A program made the translations under genes and the position numbers. From Pyropia yezoensis (Eukaryota; Rhodophyta; Bangiophyceae; Bangiales; Bangiaceae), in contig CM020618.1 of NCBI GenBank assembly GCA_009829735.1, positions 21,499,346 through 21,563,345 on the forward strand: a DNA stretch of 64,000 nucleotides, in the 5' to 3' direction. Shown one piece after another: positions 30,600-40,560 of this stretch. Numbering within the stretch: the first letter of the stretch is position 1; each line of letters opens with the position of its first letter. The notes beneath the pieces were generated by a model. The model worked only from the letters and a program-made list of their open reading frames with translations, searched no databases and was not told where the DNA came from.

Positions 30600-32004
30600 C
30601 TGGTGACGGCCAAGGCGGCGGGTGGTGTGGCGGTGGCGGCGACCGGACTGGTGGGTTTGTTGGGGGGGGGGGGGGGGGGCGTGAGGAGGGGGGGAGAGTG
30701 TGGGAGGGGTGGGGTGAGGATCGGCGGCCGGCCGGGGGGGAGCACGGGCGCGGCGGCTCTGTTGGGAGAGGGGGGCGGGTCGCGCCAGCACCGGCGGCGC
30801 GGTTTCTTTAAACCGCGCCGCCGCCGCTGCTGGTGGGCCGCCCCTGAGCCGCGCCCCCACCCCACGGCCGCTGGTTCTCTGCCGTGCCTTTTTCCCCTCT
30901 TTCCCCCCCCCCCCCCCTCCCCCACCCCCCCCCCCCGCAGGTGGTGACGGCCAAGGCGGCGGGTGGTGTGGCGGTGGCGGCGACTGGACTGGTGCGTTTG
31001 TTGTGGGGGGGGGGGGGGGCGTGAGGAGGGGGGAGAGTGTGGGAGGGGTGGGGTGAGGATCGGCGGCCGGCCGGGGGGGAGCACGGGCGCGGCGGCTCTG
31101 TTGGGAGAGGGGGGCGGGTCGCGCCAGCACCGGCGGCGCGGTTTCTTTAAACCGCGCCGCCGCCGCTGCTGGTGGGCCGCCCCTGAGCCGCGCCCCCACC
31201 CCACGACCGCTGGTTCTCTGCCGTGCCTTTTTCCCCTCTTTCCCCCCCCCCCCCCCACCCCCACCCCCCCCCCCTGCAGGTGGTGACGGCCAAGGCGGCG
31301 GGTGGTGTGGCGGTGGCGGCGACCGGACCGGTGCGTTTGTTGTGGGGGGGGCGTGAGGAGGGGGGGGGGCGTGAGGAGGAGGGGAGAGTGTGGGAGGGGC
31401 GGCGGTGGGGGATCGGCGGCCGGTCGGGGGGGAGCACGGGCGCGGCGGCTCTGTTGGGAGAGGGGGGCGGGTCGCGCCAGCACCGGCGGCGCGGTTTCTT
31501 TAACCCGCGCCGCCGCCGCTGCTGGTGGGCCGCCCCTGAGCCGCGCCCCCACCCCACGGCCGCTGGTTCTCTGCCGTGCCTTTTTCCCCTCTTTCCCCCC
31601 CCCCCCCCCCTCCCCCACCCCCCGCAGGTCGTAGCGGCCAAGGCGGCGGGTGGTGTGGCGGTGGCGGCGACCGGACCGGTGCGTTTGTTGTGGGGGGGGC
31701 GTGAGGAGGGGGGGGGGCGTGAGGAGGAGTGGGGGAGAGTGTGGGAGGGGCGGCGGTGGGGGATCGGCGGCCGGCCGGGTGGGAGCACGGGCGCGGCGGC
31801 TCTGTTGCGAGAGGGGGGCGGGTCGCGCCAGCACCGGCGGCGCGGTTTCTTCAAGCCGCGCCGCCGCCGCTGCTGGTGGGCCGCCCCCGAGCCGCGCCCC
31901 CACACCCACGGCCGCTGGTCCTTCCCCTCGCTCCTCATTCACCCCTTCCCCCGCCCGCCCCCCCCACAGGTGGTGGCCCAGACGTTGGGAGGTGGCGGCT
32001 GCTG
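30600..32004 (+). repeat. ~340-bp tandem repeats, each with a splice-flanked 51-nt block and a hairpin
   Basis: Four units begin at 30600, 30941, 31280 and 31628 (spacing 341, 339, 348), and a diverged fifth starts at 31970. Each unit opens with a C-tract ending in GCAG, then a 51-nt block that keeps 17 codons open (V-V-T-A-K-A-A-G-G-V-A-V-A-A-T-G-P/L, or close), then GTGGGT or GTGCGT. That is the layout of a duplicated micro-exon. In the middle, a hairpin has 13-bp GGCGGCGCGGTTT arms and a CTTT loop (30793-30822 in unit 1). Unit 4 has lost one A but keeps a G-T pair; unit 3 has a single mismatch. The array lies directly upstream of the helicase gene. It could supply alternative N-terminal exons, or be a satellite that mimics them. 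Confidence 0.75.
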
Positions 32005-32069
32005 GTGCGTCTGGCGGCACAGCCCGCAGGTAGGGGGCGGCAACGAGGCCGGTGGGGCCGCTGGCGGCG

Positions 32070-35000
32070 ATGGCGGTCACACCACCGGCGGCCGAGCCGG
32101 TGGCTGACCCGGCGGCCGAGTCGGCAGCAGAATCGGTCGCGTCGCCGGTGGTCGTGCCCGCCGCGTCGGCGTCGGAGGTGGCTGACCCGGTGACCGGGCC
32201 GGTGGATGTGGCGGGTGCAGTGCCGACGGTCGTGGCTGCGGCGGCTCCCGCCGAGCCGCCGCCCGCGTCGGCGGGCATGTCAAGGGCGGCGTCGGCCGAG
32301 GCGTCGGCGGTCTCGCCGGCCGAGCCGGCCGTCGCGGTGTCGGGCACGTCGACGGCGGAGGCGTCGGCGGGCAAGTGGACGGTGCCGGCGGACGCGGTGG
32401 CGGTCGCGGTGCCCGTCGTGTCGGCGGGCGCGGTGCCCGGGACGATGGCCGCGTCGGCCGCGCCAGCGGGCGCGGTGCCCGTCGTGTCGGCGGGCGCGGT
32501 GCCCGGGACGATGGCCGCGTCGGCCGCGCCAGCGGGTGCGGTGCCGTCCGCGCCTGCGGGTGCGGTGCCGTCCGCGCCTGCGGGTGCGGGTGCGGTGTCG
32601 GGCACGTCGGCGGGCGCGGTGCCCGGGACGATGGCCGCGTCGGGGGCGCCAGCGGCTATGGCGCCGTCCGCGCCAGCGGGGGTGCTGTCTGTCGTGTCGG
32701 CGGGCGCGGTACCAGGGACGATGGCCGCGTCTGCAACTGAGCCGTTGGCGCGGCAGCAAGAGGTGCCCGTCGACGACGACGGAATCGTACCGGTGCGAAC
32801 GGGCCGGTGTGCACCCACAATGGCGGACGAGCCGGTGGTGGAGATGCTGGACATCACAGGCTCTGAGGTGGGGCCAGCGGTAACGGGGACGGCTGTGGCG
32901 GTTGGCACCGACCAGTCAGGGGTTGCGGTGGCCAGGCGGGCACACAACACGGGTGCCCTCGGACTGGTGCATGAGTGCGACGCCCTCTTTGCTCGCGTCG
33001 GCCCTCGGGAGACGACCCAGGCCGACGCCCTGTGTGTGATCCAGGCCACGTCGACGCTTCTTCGTACGGACCAAGGTGTGCAGGTTGCCCAGGCCGCTGT
33101 TGCCCACCTGTCCCACTTGTATCTGCCACACGCAGGCGACCCGGTCGTGGCACGAGAGATGGCAACCGCCGTTCGACATGCCCTTCGCGGCCCGGGTTTG
33201 GCAAGCCTGCCTCGCGACAACCTCGAGGCACTCGTGGACATGTTTGTCCTCCCCGTCATGGTTCCTGACGTGTGGCGGGCAAAAACAACGATCCACCGCC
33301 TGGCGGTGCGGGCGGCGGCGGGGGCGGCGCCCACACAGATGCTGGTGACCGGCCGGTCTGGGCGGAAGCGGCTGCGTCTCACCGCCCCTGGTGGCCCTGC
33401 CGTCCCGGCCTTGGGCGGTCCTGGGGGCCCTGCGGGTCCGGCTGCGATGCCGTCTTCCCGTTCTTTGGCGTTGACCCCCCCCCGCGCGGACTTTCGACAC
33501 CCTAGGGCGGACGAGCCGCCGGCGACGCTTCCCCGGCAAGAGTCGCATGTTGTAGCGCACGCTGGCAGTGGTGGTGGCCAGGAGCTCGCCCACTTCAGCC
33601 GCGAGACGGTCGTTGCCGTCGGCGCCGTCTGCTCGAAATGGCTGCGCGAGCACGGGCCGCTGGTCGATTCTCCTTCCTGGCCGGAACAAGTGCGGTTTTT
33701 CCGTACCGCCTGGTCCACGGGCGTCTGGCCACCCGAGGCCCAGCGCTTCCTGCTCGACGCATGTGCGACAGACACTGCCACCGTGCATCAGGCGGTGCTA
33801 GCGGGCAAGGGTGGTACCGGAGCGCCCCAGCAGCCGCTAAAACTGCACACCCGCCTGTGGTCGCATCTGGTCGAGTCGGTCTTCGTACCCGCCGTCGTGG
33901 AGCGGGGTGGCGGTGACGACGAGCCTGTCCCGGCCGGTGCGGGCAGCCCTGACGACGTTGCCCTGCTGATGTCCATGCCAGGGACGCTGGCAATGTTGCC
34001 GACGGACTTCTTCGATGCTTTTGAAGAAGTCAAGGCGTGGAGAACGGCCATATGTGACATGGCGGCTTTGCTCTTCCCAACCGTTCTGGGACACCCGGGC
34101 GCTGCTGCTGCTGCCGCCCCGGCTGCGGCCCTGCTTTCACGTTTTGCGAGGGTCACTGCCTCGGACACTGGCGTCGGGTGGCTGGTGGCGCCCAGCTCAA
34201 AGTTCCGACTGTCCGCCCGGGACGTCATCCGTCGCCTAGCCGGTGTGGTGGGTGAGCGGGGGGGCGGTCGGTCTGATTCGTGGTCCGTCATGGACCTGTT
34301 GAATGGGTGCTCACCCGTCCTTCCCGACGGGGGGGGGCGCGGTGACTCCGCCTGCGAGACCACCAGCGCTGCCGCCCCGGGTCCGCCTTGTGGTGGTCCG
34401 CGACCTTTTGACGCCCTGCGCGTCATCCAAAACGCCCGGCACTTGCTGGGTGTTAGTGCGCGCACTGCTCGTGCGGCTCGGCACTGGAACGGCATCCCCC
34501 TGCAGCTGTTTGCCGTAAGTACGGAGTTTGTGCGGGGCGGCCGACAGGTGCTGACGGACGTGAGCGCGGGGCCCCCGGCTGCGGCTGTGGGCTCTCAAGG
34601 CGATTCGGACAAAATGTCAGAGGGTGGGGCGCTCGCCCGTGTCCTGCACCTGCTCATGCGGCTGGGCATCCACCGAGACGTGTCGGAAGCACGGAGTGTC
34701 ATCCTCTACGCGCTCGTCGGGTGCCTCGCCCGATTCGCCGATCCCGCTGGGTGCTCCACCCATTTTGACATCTTGGACGCGGGACACATCGCCCCCGTTG
34801 TCAACGAGTGGGTTGACTCGCTGCCGAGCCTTTGGCAGGTTGCCGTCGGAAACGACGAGGCGGCGCGGACGCGATACAGCTGGGTGTACTATGCGGCCAT
34901 TTACAACCTGGGGAGTATGCCGCTTGCGTCTGGTGTGCGGGCATCTCGGAGGGCGCTGGCCAACGCAGCAATTGCCTGGTTGGCGTCCCCCTCGGGTATG

Positions 35001-38000
35001 TCGCCCTGGACCGGACGAGATTGCGAGAATACCTCCCAGGCCCTGCACAAGCTGAGGAGTTTGCTCTGTCCGCCTGCCAAGCCTGGCAAGCGGGTCAGCC
35101 CCCTGGTCGAGCAACTTCGTCAGCGCATCGACGAATTACTCGGCGGGTCTGCTGCGCCAGACGACACTGAGGCGGGGGCTGCTGCGCCAGACGACGCAGG
35201 GGCGGGGGCTGCGCCTGCCGATGAGGTAGGTGCCGGGTCAGGTGCCGACCAAGATGGGCGGCCTCCCCCAGCGCCCGATGCGACCATGGCGATTCCGTCC
35301 GGTGACGGTGACCCCGACGGCATTACCATTGGCGACGACGCGGGGGGCGAAGTCGAGTTTGTGTGCTACCTACCCGCAGTGGCGGTCCCAGACAATGTGT
35401 TGGCTGCGCAGGCAGTTTCCCCTGTCTACAATGCGGAACCCTGCAACGTCATTGTGTTCATTGACGACGACGATGACTGGAATGACGCAGAGAACAATGA
35501 CGTGACTGTCGTCAGTGTCGCGCGGGTGGTCCGGGCCGGCCAACTGGTCGGGCAGCGGCGTACGTCCTCCGCCACTGGGGCGGCCCCCCGTGTGGCAGTG
35601 GCTCAGAGTGCTGCCACCTCTGTCGCGACTGTAGCTGCCACCTCCTCCGCGACGGCAGCCGTCCCAGGCGGGCCCTCTACGCCCGAGGTTGCTGTTACCG
35701 CTGCTGCTCCCGATGCTCCATCGGCGGCGGGTATGGCCACAGGCGCGGCGGATGCTGTGGCTGTGGGTGCTCCTGGCGTTGGTGGGGCTCCTGCGGGCAC
35801 GGCGGCCGTGGCCGACGCGGGTGTTGGCGGAGGTGCACCTGCTGAACCTGGTACTGCTGCAGCAACCGACACCGCGGGGGTGGCTGCGGTGGGCACGGCA
35901 GTGGCTCGGGGGGAGGAGCCCTCTCCCGCTTTGCCTGCAGTTGCAGACGCGGGGGCGGCTGTTGTTGGAGGTGATACTGCCGGCGTAGGAGGCCCTTGTA
36001 TCGGTTCCCCGGGTGGTGGGGGGGACGCGGCTCCCACTGCAGCACCTCTGCCCGCGGCGGCGGCGGCGGCGGCGGCGGGGGGTGATGCCAGCCAGGCCAG
36101 TCCTCCCACACTGTGTGGAGCGGATGGTGATCGGGTGGCGCTCGGTCAGCTGACGCTCTGTACGTCCGAGTCTGGGTGGACGGGTGTCCCAACCCACCTG
36201 CGCCCGTCCCCGTTGTACGCAAGAGGACCTGGGGGCCGCTGGCAGGCCATCGTTGTCGCCACCTTGTGCCAGCTAGCCGCCCGCGGTACAGAGGCGGTGG
36301 CGCAGTCTATCGAAGGGAGCAACAAGGGCCATGGCGGCGGCGGCGGACGCAGTGGGCGCGTGACCACGTCGTCATTGTGCTCCCGCTTTGGCGTGGCTCG
36401 CATCGACGCGCCCATCACCCTGTCATCGCCGCAGGTGGGGGGCTCCATCTTGGACGACCCGCGGGCGTGTCGCATGTGGAACGTGCTCGTGCGTATGCCC
36501 GCCCCCCGGGGTGGTCCCCCCGGTGGGGGCGGCCGCCCTACCGGGGGATCCGCTGGGCGCCACCACCGCCGCCACAAGGACCGCGGGGGAGAGTGTCAAG
36601 TGGACCCCACAGACGCCACCCCGGGTGATTTGTGTGCCTTTTGGGTACCGGAACCCGTCGGCTCGGTGTGCAGCACCCCCGTGGACGCCGTGTTTATTGG
36701 CCGCTGCGAGGACAAGGAGGGGCAACCCGGCGGGGGGGTTGGTGGCCCACCGCCCGCGGGGGCAGGCCAGTGGTGGGTGGACAAGACGCCTGGCCCGGGG
36801 CTGGACGAGGGGGACGATGACGCCGGCACGGCGCGCCACGGTGGCGCATCCAGTCCCCCCCGGCGGTGGTGGTTTGCGGTGCGTCGTTCAGACGTGCTGC
36901 GGATGCTCCATCGCCGGACGGCAAACGTGGTCGTCACCCTGTCTCACAGTATCCTGTCGGACAGCCGCGAGTTTGGCGGCCTCGGCCACTGGGACCTTCT
37001 TCCGCCAGTCATGCAGAGGGCGCTCGCCATCCACGCAACGCCTCCGCGCGGGGGACAGCAGGTGGTACCTGTACCGGCACCGGGGCCTCCCCCCCTGCAG
37101 AGTGCGCCTCCACGCTACGCCCACCTGGACGAGTTCCAGTGGCGCGCAGTCGATTGCATGCGCCGGGGGCTGTTGTCGGACGAGTGTGACGTGCAGCTGG
37201 TGACGGGCCCCCCCGGGACCGGCAAGACACGCGCCATTGTCTCCATGGTGGACATGGTACTTGGGACCCTGCCAGACGGGCGGGTCCTGCTGACGTCGCG
37301 CACCAACACGGCGTGCGACGAGCTGTTGGACGCAGTGCACGAGTTGTTCTGTCCGTCGGGGGCTGCCAGTCGACACGGCGTCGCGAAACCCGATGCCGTG
37401 ACGCTCCTCCGTGTGGGTGAACCCCCTCCGGATGGCCACCGTGCCAAGACAACGCACATTGACGCCGTGGTGGACGAGCGCCTTCCTGTCGCCTACCCGT
37501 CCGTGACAGCCGCGGTGGAACGGGCGAGGGCACGGGTGGCCGATGTGGGCCGCCGTGTGGATCGTTCCCGCGCCCAGGGTGCAGAGCCGGGCGCGGGTGG
37601 GTCAGAAGTCCTCCTCGAGGAATGTGCCGATGCGGAGCAAGCCCTGGAGGCTGCCTTGCGTCGCCAGCAGCGTGCGGAACGGGAGCTCCGCAAGCGCATC
37701 GTGGGCGGCGCGTCCGTCATTGTCACAACCACGTCAACGTCGACGGGGGCGCTCGTGGGGGGTCAAGGCTTTGACGCCATTATCATTGACGAGGGTGCGG
37801 CAACAAGCGTCCCTGCGTCTGTCGCCGCCATTGTTCGTGCCAAGCGGGCGGGGCGTGCGGGTGGCTCGTCAGATGAAGAAGAGGACGGTCATCCGGCAGA
37901 GCGGACCAAGTGCATTGTCCTTGTTGGCGACAATGCCCAGCTGAGGCCGAGCGCCGGCATGGAGTACAGGGGCGAGACACGGCCGATGGCATCCAGCGTT

Positions 38001-38795
38001 TTTGAGCGGCTCGCCAGGTTTCTGTCCGCTTGCGTCATCCTCTCCGTGCAGTACCGCATGCGGCCGCTGTTATGGTCCCTCCTCCGACAAGTCTTTTACC
38101 GGCACATTGGCGTATGGTCGGACGGGCGTGGGCCCAAGGCCCGCCATGAGGAGGGGTTTGGAACACCCGCGTGGCTAAACCATCCGGGACAGCCTATTCG
38201 CTTTGGAGGGCTGCAAGTGACAGACACCTCCCGCCTGCCGGCCGACGATCGGGCGCACAAGACGGGTTTCACCACCACCCCCAACAACAAGAGCCTGATT
38301 AACGTTGCAGAGCTTCGGTTGGTCGAGATGGCTCTTACGGATCTACTGCGGGCGTGGGCGACGTCCAGCGGTGCTACCGAGCTCAAGGTGATGCTCATCA
38401 CCCCGTACACTGCGCAGCGGAACAAGCTGAATGAGGTGGTGCAGTCGATGAGAGACAGCAGGCGGCTGCCCCGCAGACCATGTGCCGACGTCAGGGTGTC
38501 CACCGTGGATGGCTGCCAAGGCGCTTCTGTGGACTGCGTCATACTCTCCCTCGTGCGGTCAGAGCCTGGGGCGCCACCCGGCGGGAGCACCGACTTTTTG
38601 TCCGACGAGCGGCGCGTGAACGTCATGATGTCGCGGGCACAGAGCCATCTCCACGTGATTGGTGACATGGACTACCTTTCAAGCTCTGGGGGTGTGTGGA
38701 AGAGCTGGTGGGACAACGTGCGCCGTAGGTGGAGCCGTCCAGATCGACGGGACCGCGAGCACATCAACATTGTGGCTCCCGACAGGGTGTACTAG
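32070..38795 (+). CDS. Sen1/Upf1-like superfamily 1 helicase with long N-terminal extension
   Basis: First ATG is 32070; the frame is open back to about 32034, right after the AG of the upstream repeat array, so upstream exons are possible. The product is 2241 residues. Residues 1-240 are Ala/Pro/Val repeats (units of GAVPGTMAASAAPA). A large globular region follows (about 260-1060) that I do not recognise, then another Ala-rich linker and a region that may be the accessory beta-barrel. The helicase core follows: Walker A GPPGTGKT (Lys 1719), motif II IIIDEGAA (Asp 1907), motif III LVGDNAQLRP, motif IV LITPYTAQ, motif V STVDGCQGASVD, motif VI RRVNVMMSRA. Sen1/senataxin and Upf1 relatives unwind RNA or RNA-DNA hybrids in termination and decay. 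Odd points: GDNAQLR replaces the usual GDxxQLP, and QGAS replaces QGxE. Ends at TAG; a G run follows at 38829-38855. Confidence 0.8.
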   Translation: MAVTPPAAEPVADPAAESAAESVASPVVVPAASASEVADPVTGPVDVAGAVPTVVAAAAPAEPPPASAGMSRAASAEASAVSPAEPAVAVSGTSTAEASAGKWTVPADAVAVAVPVVSAGAVPGTMAASAAPAGAVPVVSAGAVPGTMAASAAPAGAVPSAPAGAVPSAPAGAGAVSGTSAGAVPGTMAASGAPAAMAPSAPAGVLSVVSAGAVPGTMAASATEPLARQQEVPVDDDGIVPVRTGRCAPTMADEPVVEMLDITGSEVGPAVTGTAVAVGTDQSGVAVARRAHNTGALGLVHECDALFARVGPRETTQADALCVIQATSTLLRTDQGVQVAQAAVAHLSHLYLPHAGDPVVAREMATAVRHALRGPGLASLPRDNLEALVDMFVLPVMVPDVWRAKTTIHRLAVRAAAGAAPTQMLVTGRSGRKRLRLTAPGGPAVPALGGPGGPAGPAAMPSSRSLALTPPRADFRHPRADEPPATLPRQESHVVAHAGSGGGQELAHFSRETVVAVGAVCSKWLREHGPLVDSPSWPEQVRFFRTAWSTGVWPPEAQRFLLDACATDTATVHQAVLAGKGGTGAPQQPLKLHTRLWSHLVESVFVPAVVERGGGDDEPVPAGAGSPDDVALLMSMPGTLAMLPTDFFDAFEEVKAWRTAICDMAALLFPTVLGHPGAAAAAAPAAALLSRFARVTASDTGVGWLVAPSSKFRLSARDVIRRLAGVVGERGGGRSDSWSVMDLLNGCSPVLPDGGGRGDSACETTSAAAPGPPCGGPRPFDALRVIQNARHLLGVSARTARAARHWNGIPLQLFAVSTEFVRGGRQVLTDVSAGPPAAAVGSQGDSDKMSEGGALARVLHLLMRLGIHRDVSEARSVILYALVGCLARFADPAGCSTHFDILDAGHIAPVVNEWVDSLPSLWQVAVGNDEAARTRYSWVYYAAIYNLGSMPLASGVRASRRALANAAIAWLASPSGMSPWTGRDCENTSQALHKLRSLLCPPAKPGKRVSPLVEQLRQRIDELLGGSAAPDDTEAGAAAPDDAGAGAAPADEVGAGSGADQDGRPPPAPDATMAIPSGDGDPDGITIGDDAGGEVEFVCYLPAVAVPDNVLAAQAVSPVYNAEPCNVIVFIDDDDDWNDAENNDVTVVSVARVVRAGQLVGQRRTSSATGAAPRVAVAQSAATSVATVAATSSATAAVPGGPSTPEVAVTAAAPDAPSAAGMATGAADAVAVGAPGVGGAPAGTAAVADAGVGGGAPAEPGTAAATDTAGVAAVGTAVARGEEPSPALPAVADAGAAVVGGDTAGVGGPCIGSPGGGGDAAPTAAPLPAAAAAAAAGGDASQASPPTLCGADGDRVALGQLTLCTSESGWTGVPTHLRPSPLYARGPGGRWQAIVVATLCQLAARGTEAVAQSIEGSNKGHGGGGGRSGRVTTSSLCSRFGVARIDAPITLSSPQVGGSILDDPRACRMWNVLVRMPAPRGGPPGGGGRPTGGSAGRHHRRHKDRGGECQVDPTDATPGDLCAFWVPEPVGSVCSTPVDAVFIGRCEDKEGQPGGGVGGPPPAGAGQWWVDKTPGPGLDEGDDDAGTARHGGASSPPRRWWFAVRRSDVLRMLHRRTANVVVTLSHSILSDSREFGGLGHWDLLPPVMQRALAIHATPPRGGQQVVPVPAPGPPPLQSAPPRYAHLDEFQWRAVDCMRRGLLSDECDVQLVTGPPGTGKTRAIVSMVDMVLGTLPDGRVLLTSRTNTACDELLDAVHELFCPSGAASRHGVAKPDAVTLLRVGEPPPDGHRAKTTHIDAVVDERLPVAYPSVTAAVERARARVADVGRRVDRSRAQGAEPGAGGSEVLLEECADAEQALEAALRRQQRAERELRKRIVGGASVIVTTTSTSTGALVGGQGFDAIIIDEGAATSVPASVAAIVRAKRAGRAGGSSDEEEDGHPAERTKCIVLVGDNAQLRPSAGMEYRGETRPMASSVFERLARFLSACVILSVQYRMRPLLWSLLRQVFYRHIGVWSDGRGPKARHEEGFGTPAWLNHPGQPIRFGGLQVTDTSRLPADDRAHKTGFTTTPNNKSLINVAELRLVEMALTDLLRAWATSSGATELKVMLITPYTAQRNKLNEVVQSMRDSRRLPRRPCADVRVSTVDGCQGASVDCVILSLVRSEPGAPPGGSTDFLSDERRVNVMMSRAQSHLHVIGDMDYLSSSGGVWKSWWDNVRRRWSRPDRRDREHINIVAPDRVY

Positions 38796-38959
38796 TCGGG
38801 AGTATCTTTTGTTTCTGGGGGGGAAAGTGGGGGGGGGGGGGGGGGGGGGGGGGGGCTGTACGGCACCCCCTCTTTTTTATGCTTTGAAGGTGTCGCTTTT
38901 CATGTGGTGGTCGGTTGTTCCCCAGTGTTGTTCCCAACTGCTGTCGTTGATGTTTTGAG

Positions 38960-39654
38960 TTGCGTGACCAGTTGGACAAAGGCTCATATGGCAAGGTCGC
39001 GCCCAAGTGCCACAGCACCGTCCGTGTATGTGAGCCCACAGCTCAGCGCCCAGGACTCCGCCGTGGTCGGCAGGCTCGATGGCGGGCTCATCGCGTCGCT
39101 CGCTCTCTGTCCGACGGTGAGCGCGCGGGGTCATCACTGGCCTCCTCCAACAGAAGAGGTCCTTCCGGGCCATCGGTACGGATTTGGGGCGCTCCAAGAG
39201 CACCATCGCCTACGCAGCTATGGGCCATCCGCACGGCGTCCGCCCGCGCCAGGGTGGACAAGCGGGGTCGCCCCAAGGTTTTGACGGACCGTGAGCTCTG
39301 TAACGTCAAGCGGGCGCTTGACACCGACGGGTTTGACTCTGTGGCATCCCTGAAGGAGATGGTGAATACCACGCGCACCCAAGCGACGGGAGGGCCCGAG
39401 AAGGGACCAGTGTCAGTCTCCGCTGTCCGCAGGGCCGTCTGGAGCTTGGGTTTTCACTCCAGGGGGAAGCGGCCAAGAAGCCCTTCCTGTCTGCCAAGAA
39501 CGTCGCCAAGCGCCTTGTGTGGGCCACAGCGCACCGCGGCTGGATGGCTCTGCGCGACGGGTGGGACGCCATTCCTGCTTTGTTTTTCAAGTCTCTCGTG
39601 GAGTCGATGCCCTGTCGTGTGGGGGGTGTGATAGCCGCTGCGCAGCGGATCTAA
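38960..39654 (+). pseudogene. Tc1/mariner transposase, frameshifted and internally deleted
   Basis: Pieces of a Tc1/mariner transposase lie in two frames. A helix-turn-helix (SFRAIGTDLGRSKSTIAYAA, about 39160-39220) is in one frame. The linker VDKRGRPKVLTDREL to VRRAVWSLGFHSRG (39250-39465) is in another. Back in the first frame, KKPFLSAKNVAKRLVWATAH (from 39475) is the conserved segment just before the catalytic domain. After it the sequence jumps to GWDAIPALFFKSLVESMPCR, the C-terminal end of such proteins, with TAA at 39652-39654. The whole DDE/D region (about 150-200 residues) is missing. The stop codon overlaps the inverted repeat starting at 39640, as expected for a compact element. Two frameshifts and the deletion make it inactive. 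Confidence 0.8.
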
Positions 39655-40298
39655 AACCGTGTATCTTATTTTCCGTGCATCGGGCCCAAACAGGCGGGCA
39701 GTGGATTGCAGGGGGGCGCCCAGGGGCCCCGTAAAGCCCGATTTCCGCGTGCAAGAGCGCACACGGCCGCGTTGTGATCGTGCTTCCTACTCTTTTTTTT
39801 TTTTTTTTTCTCTCCTCGACGACCGTCATCAGGACGGCAGGGCCTACATTCCCACGGCCTGTGTGCGTCTCGCCAGAGGGGCGTGCCGCGGGGCGCACAA
39901 CAAGGCGACCGTGACCCGAGAGTACGTGTCTATGCAGCAATATCCACGTTTCATGACGTGCCCGAATGGTGTCAGTCGCTGGTGCTGCACTGCTGCACTG
40001 CTGTGCAGGCTTCCTCACGTGACCGCGCAATGCAATGCATGCGACGGGCACGGCATTCACGTGTTTGTGAATGTTGCTGCAGGCACACGGTGTTTTGCGC
40101 GACCAGGGCCGCACGTCAAATTGTGCATGCCCTGCAGCGTTCTACATGATGCCAAGGCGTGCACCGCTGACAATGTGAAATTTTACGGCTTTGCAGAAGC
40201 GGCGACGCCCGGGCCCGCGGGGCCTGCAAACAGGCATTCGACAGTGCGCGCACGTGCCGGCACGGAAAAAAAGATACGCGGTTTAAGACCCGCTACGC
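39640..40298. mobile_element. Inverted-repeat pair of the same TIR family, 575-bp interior
   Basis: The arm at 39640-39678 matches the reverse complement of 40260-40298 at about 34 of 39 positions and shares GCGCAG...TCTAAAACCG...TTTTCCGTGC with the palindrome at 29502. The left arm is also the 3' end of the Tc1/mariner relic. The interior contains a T-run (about 39790-39810) and an open frame whose product is Cys-rich (CNACDGHG, CMPCS) but not recognised. Either the pair bounds a small non-autonomous element, or two elements lie back to back with host sequence between them. Confidence 0.6.
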
Positions 40299-40560
40299 TG
40301 GGGGTGCTAGCACGAGGTATTGTCTATTGTCCAGCCCAGGGCCTGGATTTGAATTTGATGGGTGGCCTGTTGTCAAATCGATCCGTACGAATCTCGTTTT
40401 TCTCCGTACGGATAATATTGGGATAATATTGGGTACCGACTGTAGGTAACGCTCTTCGGATCTTTGTAGACATTGTTCGCCAGAGCTGACGTCTCGCGTT
40501 TGGTGCATAACGGAACGAGCTGGGCGGTCATATAGTTGTTCCTTTGTGTCAGCGCGTGAA
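40299..40560. other. AT-richer spacer
   Basis: Between the inverted repeat and the next open frame. Contains TACGGATAATATTGGGATAATATTGGG (a 13-bp ATAATATTGGG-type duplication near 40411-40433) and no gene. Possibly promoter sequence or element debris. Confidence 0.4.

Noticed and set aside
30600-32004. Retroelement LTRs upstream of the helicase
   Set aside because: Four or five units in tandem with no TG...CA ends, and no gag/pol between units.
30197-33781. 1194-codon - strand open frame across the repeat array and helicase start
   Set aside because: Pure antisense of the repeats and of the helicase N-terminus; composition is Arg/Pro/Thr repeats with no domain.
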